DNA of 64,000 nucleotides from CAVVIH01 sp963748295 (GTDB lineage: Bacteria > Acidobacteriota > Vicinamibacteria > Vicinamibacterales > 2-12-FULL-66-21): positions 620,001 to 684,000 of the forward strand of contig CAVVIH010000008.1 in assembly GCA_963748295.1 (NCBI GenBank), in the 5' to 3' direction. How positions within the stretch are numbered: the first letter of the stretch is position 1; every line of letters starts with the position of its first letter. A program made the position numbers and the translations under genes. The notes below the pieces were generated by a model, which saw only the letters and a list, made by a program, of their open reading frames with translations, was not told the DNA's origin and did not search any database. Below are positions 44,907 to 54,237 of this stretch, piece by piece.

Positions 44907-46885
44907 TCAGCGCGCTCTCGGCAGATCCAGCGCCGGATTCCGGTTGAAGAAGTCGAACGGACGAATCTCGAGCTCGTGCCAGGTGACCGGCATGATCGGC
45001 CAGTCCTCGGCGCGAACCACGTGATGCATCCCCATCGTGTACCAGACCACGATGTCCGCGTTCTCGGTGGCGCGGTTGGCCTTCGTCCAGAGCGGCAGGC
45101 CGTCCGCCGTCGTCGCGCCGGTGGGGTATTCGCCCGCCGCGAATCGCTCGCGATCGCTCTGAGGCGTCACCCACAGCTGATATTGGGAGAAGCCGCCGCG
45201 CACCTGTGGATTGTCTTCCGGCGACAGCAGCGACGTGGCACTGTGGCCCGGCTTCAGCTGATAGCTCGTGGGGTATCCGACCTTGCCCCGCGTGGCAGGG
45301 TTGATGACGCGCCATAGCGCCGGTCCGTGGCCAGTCAGCTTGCCCTCCGACTCGGAGCGCACGGCGGTGGACTCTACGACCCACAGGCTCTTCCGAGGAC
45401 TTTCCGCGGGAAGCTGGCGCGCGACGAGCTTGTCTACGACAAAACTGTTCGCGGTACCATCGATGTCCAGATCGAGCCGGAACGAGAGGAAGTGGTCGTG
45501 GTTCACCGCCAGCATGTTTTCGGCGATGAGGCGGCCGTAGGCGTCGACACGCGCGGCAGGTGAACCGACGCTGCGATTGCCGTTACCGTACCGTTGCTCG
45601 ATGACGTATCAGTGGGTGCACTGGCCACCGCTCTGACGTTGACCTGTCCGGTCGCACCCGCAACGACCTTGAAGGCGCCGTCCTGCTGGAAGACCCAATC
45701 GACCAGGTAGTCGTAGTTCCCAATCGTTGCGATCTGACGCAGCACGAGGTCCCGCCGCGCGCGGCTGTCGATCTGATCCGGCCGCGAGAAGTGGCGCCAC
45801 GCGACATCGCCGGTTTCGCGCTCGAACAGGCAGGCCGTGCGGCGCCTCTTCACCGGCATGCCCTCCGCGTCCGCGGAGACGGTATCGAAGAATGACGCGT
45901 GCGCCGGGCAGTCGGCGCCGGGTTCGAGCGGCGCCGAGCGTCCCTGCGGAGTCTCGCCGATATCGAGGAAGTTGATGAAGTAGTAGTCTTCGCCTGGATC
46001 CATGTACGGCACGAAGATCTCCGACAAGTGCCCCTGGTACATCACGGATCGCTCCCGCCCCTGATCGAGATAGCGGACCAGCGAGACAATGCTGCCGGCT
46101 TTTGGATCGATCCGGAAATGAAATGACCAGTTCTGCCAGCGTACGAGCTGCCCGTCCAACTGATAGCCGGGACCTGCCGGCTGCTGAACGACAAGCGGGC
46201 CGGGCACCGCCCTTGGGCGTTCGTCGTAGTCCCCCGTGTCCCGCGGAATGGGCCGCACACCCGTATCGATGACTTTGACCACCTTCCGCGCGTGGTAATC
46301 GATCAGAACGACGACGCCCTCGATTGGGCGGAACTGGCCACTCGACGCGCCCCGCCGCTCGTTGCAAATCCCGCGGACCAGCCGGCGGCCGCGTTCCAGC
46401 TCGGTGCCAAAGTTGCCGAGCACCATGCCGTAGCAGTCCAGGGTTTCATAATCCGTGATACCGCGCCGTTTCACCGCAGCCTGGAAATCGCTGTTGCCCT
46501 TGATCAGTCCTTCGATCGCACCAAAATCTTCGCCCGTGAAATTCGGCATTCCGTCGATTCGCGTCCAGGACGACAGCCGGCGCGCGCTGATGTCCACCAC
46601 CGCTTCGAATGCATTTGCGCCCTGTCTGACGACGACCAGCGCCTGGCGGGAGAACGGCTCCCCCTTCTTCCACTTCAGGACGGCGGTTTTCGGCGGCTCC
46701 TGCAGATTGATCGCCGGATAACGGGTCTGCGGATCGACCTTGCCGCTCGCCTTGAGCACCTCGAAGACGGTCCAGTATTCCTCAGCCGTCAACGCATCGA
46801 GGGGATGGGAGGGCGTCTGTGCGGCCGCACCGCGGAAGCCGACCAGACACACGACAACCGTTAACCATACGAATCGCGCAGACAT
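44907..46885 (-). CDS. Secreted copper amine oxidase (one frameshift)
   Basis: Starts with a signal peptide (VWLTVVVCLVGFRGAAAQ). The N-terminal N2/N3 domains carry LDALTAEEYWTVFEVL. The topaquinone precursor Tyr is in TIGNYDYLVDW. Copper-ligand histidines appear in VNHDHFLSF and, near the end, WHELEIRPFDFFNRNPA. The frame shifts near 45515-45535; joined length about 655 residues. The enzyme oxidises primary amines to aldehydes, releasing NH3 and H2O2. Function is likely intact if the shift is an error. It is divergent from the AraC-like gene's upstream side only through a 100-base gap. Confidence 0.87.
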
Positions 46886-46985
46886 GATTCCTCCTGCGGT
46901 CCGTCAACTGCTGAACGATCAGGTTGTCCGGGGCGGTGGTCACTATACCGCCAGGGCGGTCGTGTGGCGAGAAGTTTCGCCCCGG

Positions 46986-48023
46986 TCACCCTTCTTCCTC
47001 GACACCGGTGGTCGCCGCGCCTTTGCGCCAGGCCGCCGGCGGGCAGCCGGTGGCGCGCTTGAACGCCCGGTTGAACGCGGCCTCGGAATCATAGCCAACG
47101 CGCGTCGCGACATCCTGGATATTGCGCGTTCCTTCCCGCATCATCTGCTTCGCGAGCTGCATCCGCCAGCTGGCGAGATATCTGATCGGCGCTTCCCCCA
47201 CCAGCTCGGTGAATCGTTGTGCCAGCACCGAGCGCGACACGGCGACCTCGCGCGCGAGCTCCTCGACAGTCCAATCGCGCGCCGGATTCGCGTGCAGCAG
47301 CCGCAACGCTTTGCCGACGACCGGATCGTTCACCCCCGCAAGCCAGCCGCCCTGGCTCACTCGGAAGACGCTGCATGTACTCACGGAGGATCTCGACGAA
47401 CATCAGCTCGGTCAGCCGTCCGAGAATGGCAGCATTTCCTGGCCGGGCCGTTCTGACCTCGTTGACCGTGAACTTCAGGGTCGTGCCGAGCCAGGTGCCG
47501 GATCCCTGCGGCACGACGGTCGGCCGGCTGCCGCGTGCGTCGATCGCTTCGATCGCCGAGTACTCATCGCGGCTTCGCACGAGCAGCATCGTCGGCAGCG
47601 CCTCGACGAGAGGACTGAATCGCTGATCGCAGTTCAGATAGCCGCACACGAGACGTGACGTGCGTCCGCCCCCGCCGTAAGACAACTGTGGCGGCTCATC
47701 GTACTTGCCAGGCGAAAAGATGGACGCGAGCGGCGGTCGGAGTGTCGCGGCGGCGTGGCTGCGCATGGTGTGCTGATCGCCGCGCGGGAAGACGATGACA
47801 TCGCCACTGTCCATCGTGGCACAGGGTGCCCCTGACACACGACCTCGCACTCGCCGTCCACGAGGATGTGAAAGAGGACGACGCATTCCGCTTGGGGCAT
47901 CATGGCCGAAGCCAGCACGTCGGGAATCGGCGACTCGAGCGCCCACGGCGACGAGAAGTCGGCCGTGAAGAACACCGCTCCCGACAAGCGCACGACGCGC
48001 AGCACATCGGACAGCACGTCCAT
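46986..48023 (-). CDS. AraC-family transcriptional regulator with cupin domain (two frameshifts)
   Basis: Start MDVLSDVLRVVRLSGAVFFT. The N-terminal AraC cupin (about 1-190) includes CVVLFHILVDGECEV and SGDVIVFPRGDQHTM. The C-terminal double helix-turn-helix is WTVEELAREVAVSRSVLAQRF and IQDVATRVGYDSEAAFNRAFKR. The frame changes near 47835 and near 47390. About 345 residues when joined. This cupin type is frequent next to oxidoreductase genes. Its target might be the amine oxidase gene on the same strand downstream. Confidence 0.8.
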
Positions 48024-48211
48024 CTCGGCCTCTGAGAATGCGGTTCGACTGGTCGGAGAACAGTCAAGGATTTCAGAGCCTCAATCAACGAGTCAAGTGA
48101 ATCCGGCGTTTCAGCCAAGACGCACGGTGTCCCGGTCATAGAACAGCGCCGGTGCGCGCCGGTTCAGGATGGGGTCGTTACAGCGACACCTTACAACGAG
48201 GAGCCGAGACG

Positions 48212-49645
48212 ATGCCACTTCTGAGACCCGATCCGACGTTTTATCCCTCACCGACGATGGCGATGCAATCACCGCAGGAGACGCTCGCCTATGTTGCGCT
48301 CGTCAATTCGCTGAACGACGGGCGCGCGGACGCGATCGGCGTCGTCGACGTCGATCCCGACGTCGAGCCGGCTACGGCCGCTTCGTCGGTCAGACGGATA
48401 TGCCTCACGCCGGCGACGAGCTCCATCATTTCGGTTGGAACGCGTGCAGTTCCTGCCTCTGTCCGTACGCGCCGCATCCGCACATGGAACGGCGATATCT
48501 GGTGGTGCCGGGCATCAACTCGTCGCGCATTCACATTCTCGATACGAAGCCGGATCCGCAGCAGCCGCAGATCGTGAAAGTGATCGAGCCAGAGACGGTG
48601 GCTCGGCGGACCGGCTATGCGGCGCCGCATACCGTGCACTGCGGACCCGACGGCATCTTCCTGAGCGCGCTCGGCGCGCCCGACGGCAACGGGCCTGGAG
48701 GCACGTTCATTCTCGATCCGGAAACGTTCGAGATACGCGGACGATGGGAACTCGATCGCGGACCGCAGGAGCTCGCATACGACCTCTGGTGGCATCTGGG
48801 GCAGGACACGATGATCACCAGCTCGTGGGGCACGCCGAACATGGTGAAGGACGGAGTGAACCCGGAGCTTCTGCTCGGCGGGAAGTATGGAAGCAAGCTG
48901 CACGTGTGGGACCTGCGCCGGCGGCGCCACGTGCAGGAGCTGCGATCTCGGCGCGGAGCAGCAGATGGTGCTGGAGCTGCGACCGGCGCACGATCCGACG
49001 CGCGCCTACGGCTTCGCCAGCGTCGTGCATGTCGCTGAAAGATCTCTCGTCGTCGGTCTGGCTGTGGTACCGCGATCAGACGCAAGAAGCACGCGAACGG
49101 ATCGGACGGCCGTGGGCCGTGAAGAAGGTGATCGAAATCCCGGCCGAACCTGCCGATCCCGAAAAGCTTCCGCCTCTCCTCCAGGGGTTCAAGGCGGTTG
49201 CGCCGCTTGGTCACCGACATCAATCTCTCGGTGGACGATCGCTATTTCTACGTCTCGTGCTGGGGCTCTGGGCGAGTTGATTCAGTACGACGTGACCGAT
49301 CCGTTCAACCCGAAGAAAGTCGAGCTCCCTGAGGCTCGGCGGCATCGTCAGCGTCGAGCGCGCACCCGAGCAAACCGGGCAAGCCGCAGAACGGCGGGCC
49401 GCAGATGGTCGAAGTGAGCCGCGACGGCCGGCGGCTCTACTTCACGAACAGCCTCTACACGCCGTGGGATCAGGCAGTTCTACCCGGACGGCGTGCAGGG
49501 ATGGATCGCCAAGGTCGATGTGCCGCCAGGCGGCGGTCCCATGAGGCTGGACGAGCGGTTCTTCCTGGAGACAGGTCCCATGCGGCCGCACCAGGTTCGA
49601 CTCGAGGGTGGCGACGCCTCGTCGGACTCGTTCTGTTACGCGTGA
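48212..49645 (+). pseudogene. Selenium-binding protein (SBP56/methanethiol oxidase) locus, many frameshifts
   Basis: ATG 48212 opens MPLLRPDPTFYPSPTMAMQS with a gagg site. Conserved SBP56 segments follow in changing frames: HHFGWNACSSCLCPYAPHPH (the Cys-pair site), RRYLVVPGINSSRIHILDT, GYAAPHTVHCGPDG, ITSSWGTPNMV, DINLSVDDRYFYVSCWGSGE and a C-terminal DASSDSFCYA. At least six indels occur between 48.37 and 49.5 kb. The family is a seven-blade propeller enzyme that oxidises methanethiol in bacteria with copper. It may be a damaged gene or an error-rich stretch. Confidence 0.7.
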
Positions 49646-49665
49646 ATCACGTCGCGAGGAGCATC

Positions 49666-50302
49666 ATGGACTGGCATGCGATGGTTCTTCTCGGCGCCTA
49701 CCACGGCATCAATCCCGGCATGGGCTGGCTGTTTGCCGTGGCGTTGGGGATGCAGCACGGCAGCGCACGAGGTGTGTGGCGCGCGCTGCCACCGATCGCG
49801 CTCGGACACGCGGCCTCCGTCGGCATCGTGCTGGTGACCGCCGCGCTCGCGGGACTCGTGCTCCCGCTCGACGTGTTGCAGGGTTCTCGTCGCGTTGTCG
49901 CTGACGACGCTCGGGCTCTACCGTCTGTGGCGTCACCGGCATCCCCGCTATGGCGGAATGCAGGTCGGCTTTCGCGATCTGACCGTCTGGTCGTTTCTGA
50001 TGGCGTCGGCGCACGGCGCCGGATTCATGGTGCTTCCGTTTGTGATGCCGGCACCAGCGACGTCGTTGGCTGCCGGCCACGACCACGCGGCACATCTGGC
50101 TTCCGTGCATGCAACGGTTGCGGCGAGCGATGCGGCCGCGGTCGCGATTCATACGCTCGCCTATCTCGTTGTGATGACGCTGACCGCGTGGGTCGTCTAC
50201 CGAAAGCTCGGCCTGCGCCTTCTTCGCACCGCGTGGCTCAACATGGACTGGGTGTGGGCCGGCGCGCTGTTCGCTACGGGTGTCGTCGTGCTGTTCAAGT
50301 AA
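49666..50302 (+). CDS. Small polytopic membrane protein (one frameshift)
   Basis: ATG 49666 follows gagga. The first part contains MVLLGAYHGINPGMGWLFAVALGMQ and ALGHAASVGIVLVTAA; after a frame change near 49880 it continues SLTTLGLYRLWRHRHPRYGGMQV, HGAGFMVLPFV and a His-rich loop (AAGHDHAAHLASVH), ending in two further helices. About 210 residues with six predicted helices. The H-x-x-N-P-x-M-G and H-G-A-G motifs suggest a metal-handling membrane protein of the HupE/NicO kind, but I am not sure. Confidence 0.65.
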
Positions 50303-50326
50303 TCACGTCGCAGAAAGGAAAAGACA

Positions 50327-50836
50327 ATGCGCGCATCACATGTTCGTTTCATTCGCCAGCAAGGCTTCGCGGGAGAGAATTTTCCCGACAGCTTCTACAC
50401 CGCGCTCATGCTGCAACCCAGGATCGTCGGCTGCATGGCCGTAGTCGGCATCGTGCTTCAAAGCGCTTGGTTCTTCCTGATGTTGTCGGCCGTACTGCTG
50501 TGGAGCGCGCTGGTTCCGGCGCGGAATCCGTTCGATGCAATCTACAACCACGTCGTCGCATACCGGCGCGGCCTGCCGCCGCTAGGCGCCGCGCTCGCGC
50601 CTCGACGTTTCGCCGCTGGCGAAGCAGGAACGGTCGCGCTGGCGATTGGGGCGGCGCTCGCCGCGGGGGCGACGACCACGGCATGGATTATCGAAGGTGT
50701 GTTGATCGGCGGCGTGATTTCCGTGGCCTTCTTTGACTTCTGCCTGGGCGCGTACACCTACCAACTGTTGCGACGGTTGTGGCTGGGCGCGTCGGCGGCG
50801 GCTAGCGTTTCCAGATCTCGGGGAGCACGCGTTTGA
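50327..50836 (+). CDS. DUF4395-type membrane protein
   Basis: A 169-residue protein with four TM helices. The start MRASHVRFIRQQGF is followed by VVGIVLQSAWFFLMLSAVLLWSAL and the C-terminal FFDFCLGAYTYQLLRRL, which resembles the FCLGC-type end of DUF4395 proteins. Only one Cys of the usual pair is present there. The start lies 24 bases after the preceding gene with aaagga upstream. Its 3' end overlaps the convergent dipeptidase-like gene by 35 bases. Confidence 0.65.
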   Translation: MRASHVRFIRQQGFAGENFPDSFYTALMLQPRIVGCMAVVGIVLQSAWFFLMLSAVLLWSALVPARNPFDAIYNHVVAYRRGLPPLGAALAPRRFAAGEAGTVALAIGAALAAGATTTAWIIEGVLIGGVISVAFFDFCLGAYTYQLLRRLWLGASAAASVSRSRGARV

Positions 50837-51956
50837 AATTGCCACCCAGGATCAGCTCGATGTCGCGGTCGGTGTACTTGCGCCGGATCAAGCCCTCGGC
50901 GAGGTCGAACATCCGCCGCGGGTGATCGAGACCCTCGATGTCGATCTTGTCGCGAAAGCCGTAGCTGCCCTTGTACCCCGCGCGCAGGCGTTTGTTCTCT
51001 TCGGGCGGCATCGCATCGTAGCCGTAGAGGTCGATGTCGCTGCCGACGCCCACGTGCTCCACCGACGTCAGGCGGACGACGTGGTCGATGTGATCGAGGA
51101 AGTGCTCGATGGTTGTCGGCTCCTCGACGCGGACGAACATTCGAACGCCGGTGATCCCCATCACCCCGCCAGACGAAGCCATCTTCTTGATGGCTTCGTC
51201 CGTCTTGCATCGTGGATGTCCTGGCACCAGCGCCCGGCAGTTCGAGTGCGTGATGAGAACCGGACGCCGGCTTGCCTCGAAGGCGTCGAGCGTCGTGCGG
51301 TCGCCGCAGTGCGACACGTCCACGGCCATTCCCGTCTTGTTCATGCGCTCGACGATGGCCACGCCGAAGTCCGACAGGCCCTCGTCACGCCGCTCGGTGG
51401 ATCCGTTGCCGATCAGGTTCCGTGAGTTGTAGGTGAGCTGGGCCACCCGCTGGCCCAGTCCGTAGAACAGGTCCACGTCGTCGGCGGTCCGGAAGTGTTC
51501 GGCGTTCTGGACCCCGAGCAGGATGCCGATGCGCCGCGCCGCCTTCACGCGATCGAGATCGGCGGCGCTGTCGATGCGCAGGAACGCCTGATCCTGATTG
51601 GCGAGAAACGAGTTCCACGCGGAAATGAATTGCAGGGTCTGCGAATGCGCATTGGGTCCGCCCGTGCCGACGGCGATGTGGAAGACGTTGATGCCCGAGT
51701 CTCGGAAGGGCTGCAGATCGGCCGCGGTGAACGCATCGGGGTCGGTCATCCAGCGCCCGAACTTGGGGAAGTCGAGCGTGAGCGGGCTGAGCATGTCGAT
51801 CACTGTCGCCCGCTGCACGAGGTCCACGGCCCGCGTGGAGTACTGCTTCTGGCTCGCGGCAAAGAGTCGGTGCCGCCCGCGGCTCACGAACGGAGCACCG
51901 AAGGCGGCGACGCCGAGACTGGCGAGCGTGGTCAGGATCTCGCGGCGATTCAGCAC
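50802..51956 (-). CDS. M19 dipeptidase-like protein lacking the first metal motif
   Basis: GTG 51956 follows aggag. The N-terminal LNRREILTTLASLGVAAFGAP is a signal, possibly Tat-like. The body has M19 membrane-dipeptidase features: GVQNAEHF, VAQLTYNSRNLIG, AVDVSHCGDRTTLDAF, RRPVLITHSNCRALV and HVGVGSDIDLYG. The HxD motif that normally holds the first zinc is replaced by VIDMLSPLTLD. It may have altered metal binding or no dipeptidase activity. Length 384. The continuous open frame joining it to the next gene is an artefact of an indel near 52315. Confidence 0.8.
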   Translation of the reverse strand: MLNRREILTTLASLGVAAFGAPFVSRGRHRLFAASQKQYSTRAVDLVQRATVIDMLSPLTLDFPKFGRWMTDPDAFTAADLQPFRDSGINVFHIAVGTGGPNAHSQTLQFISAWNSFLANQDQAFLRIDSAADLDRVKAARRIGILLGVQNAEHFRTADDVDLFYGLGQRVAQLTYNSRNLIGNGSTERRDEGLSDFGVAIVERMNKTGMAVDVSHCGDRTTLDAFEASRRPVLITHSNCRALVPGHPRCKTDEAIKKMASSGGVMGITGVRMFVRVEEPTTIEHFLDHIDHVVRLTSVEHVGVGSDIDLYGYDAMPPEENKRLRAGYKGSYGFRDKIDIEGLDHPRRMFDLAEGLIRRKYTDRDIELILGGNFKRVLPEIWKR

Positions 51957-51964
51957 GATGCTCC

Positions 51965-54134
51965 TCACCGCGACACCTTGACCAGCGTGAAGACGCCGGT
52001 CGGCTGAATCAACTTGAGTGTCGCCGGCTTTCCCGCCTCCAGAACGAATCGCGCCGTGACTCCACTCAGCCCCTTGAGTTTGAAGCTCGTGCCCTGGGCC
52101 GGCTCCAGCTCGATCGGCGCCTGTCCCGGCAGCGTGAGGCTGAGAGTCGATCCGGTCAGGGTGACGGCCATCTTGAACGCGGGATTGTCCGCCATGCCAT
52201 AGTCGCCGGCGAGCTGCCGCAGGAACTCTGCGTCGGTCAGCCGCGCTGGCGGACGCTTCCTGAATGAAATCGGCTCGACCGCCGGCTCGAACGGCACGGT
52301 CAAGTCGATCGACGTCGCCGTTGCCGTCGGTGAAGAACTGAAAGAACAGCTTGATCTCGGACAGCGATTTCTCCTCGACATCTCCCCTGAAGGTCTCGTA
52401 GTGCCAGTGATTCAGCCGAATCGGAATGTCGTGGAACTGCGCCGTCAGCGCCGCCCCCTCCTGCTTGACCGCCACCACGCCATACGCCGGGTGTTCGTAC
52501 TCTCCGACGTATTCGTCGAGCGTATGCGCCGGCTTCGTACCGGTCTTGCGCTCATCCCCGGCACTCTTCTTCGCCGCTTCGTTCGCCTTCTCGCCGACCT
52601 CGCGCCGCTTCAGCATGCGTCCGTTCCAGTCGATCGGCTCGAGCCGCAGCATCCGATCCGTCGCGTGACGCGCGACGATGGTTGGCAGCGGCGTGCCGTT
52701 CAGGTTGGTGAGCACGACGACGCCCATCCCCTCGGCGGGCATGAGCGCCACCATCGCCGAGAAGCCATCGATGTTGCCGCCGTGATGGACGCGCTTCTTG
52801 CCGCGATAGGACTCGACGAACCACCCGAGCCCGTAGGACAGCTGCTGTATTTCGGAATCCTCGCCGAGCCCTGGAAAGTTCTGGATGACCATCTGCGGCC
52901 GGTGCAGCTCCGCCAGCTGTCGCGCGCCCACGATGCGCTTGCCGTCGACCGTCCCCGTCAGGTTGAGTTGCACCCACCTTGCCATGTCGTTGACGCTGGC
53001 ATTGATCGACCCCGCCGGCCCCATCGCATCGATCACGCGGAACGGCACGTCGATCGCCGCCTTTTCCTTGAGCGTGTATGGCGTCGCGAAGTCCTGCGAT
53101 TTCTGCGATTCGGTGACGGCGAAGTTGCTGCTCTTCATGCCGATGGGATCGAGTATCCGCGTGCGCAGCACTTCTTCCCAGGACATGCCGGCGACCGTCG
53201 CCGTCAGATGGCCGGCGGTCAGGAACATGAGGTTCTGATACTGGAAGGTCTCGCGGAAATCCTTGTTCGGCTCGAGGTACGGCAGGCGGTCCACCAGCTC
53301 CTGCCTGGAGAGCTTCGCGTTGTACCAGACCAGATCGTGACGTGGCAATCCAGAGCGGTGTGTGACGAGATCCCGCGGCGTCATTCGCTTGCCCGCGACT
53401 TCGTCCTTCAGCCTGAACCGCGGCAAGTAGTTCGTGACGGGCTCGTCCCACGCCAGCTTGCCTTCCTCGACCAGCATTCCCATCGCCATGGTGGTGAAAG
53501 CCTTGGTCGATGAGCCAATTGCGAAGATCGTGTCGGCCGTGACGGGCAGGCTCTTCCCGACGTTGCGAAGTCCATAACCCTTCGCCAGGACGACGCGGCC
53601 GTCCTTGACGATGGCGATCGCGAGGCCGGGAACGCCCCAGCTCTTCATGGCATCGCGTACGAAGTCGTCGAAACCGTCGAGCGCGGACTTCGCGAGCGCG
53701 TCAGGATCGGCGCGGCGTTCGAGCTTGAACGGAAACGACTGTCCCGCCTGGGAGAAGGTGCCGGCGATGGACGCGGCATCGGGCGACAGCGCTCCCTTGA
53801 ACGCCGGGGCGCCCGGTACTGCTGGCAGCGTGAACGATACCTGCGCTCCCGCGACCGTCACGTCTCCCAGCGGCATGTCCCGCGCGCCCTGCGCGGGAAT
53901 GTCGATCGTCCCGCTCCAGGCCGCTCCGCTCGCCTGGCGCAGCGTCACGCCGATCTTCAGCTCGCTGCCTGGTACGCTCACCGAACCTTCCCAGGTTCCG
54001 GCGGGCGACGCCGGCTGCGCTGCTGAAACGCCGACGCTCGCGGCGGCCAGACAGGCAATCAGAATGACGAGGCTGATCGCAACAGAGCGCGCGACCGTCA
54101 ACGGATTTGCCGCACGTCTCATGTCGTGGTGCAT
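51965..54134 (-). CDS. Secreted beta-lactamase-fold serine hydrolase with N-terminal beta domain (one frameshift)
   Basis: ATG 54134 follows a strong aaggaggcccc site. Signal peptide (VAISLVILIACLAAASVGVSAA), then a lipocalin-like beta domain (about 50-140), then a PF00144 serine hydrolase domain with SSTKAFTTMAMG (SxxK), QYQN (YxN) and HHGGNIDG (HxG). The C-terminal third is a beta-rich segment (DEYVGEYEHPAYGVV) that changes frame near 52315 and ends GVFTLVKVSR at 51965. About 723 residues. Esterase or D-amino-acid peptidase are both possible. Confidence 0.85.
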
Positions 54135-54237
54135 GGGGCCTCCTTGGGGCGTCACCGCGCATTTAACTGCGAACCCGTTGGGGCGTCAATGAATGTCCCG
54201 GCCCTCTCCGCCACTTCGCGGCGTAAGATGAGGCGAG

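Noticed and set aside
50802..54155. A single 1,117-codon open frame on the minus strand, as if a serine hydrolase were fused to a dipeptidase
   Set aside because: The middle 115 codons are Arg/Ala-rich out-of-frame sequence. The true hydrolase C-terminus is in another frame and ends at 51965, and the dipeptidase-like gene has its own start and ribosome site at 51956.
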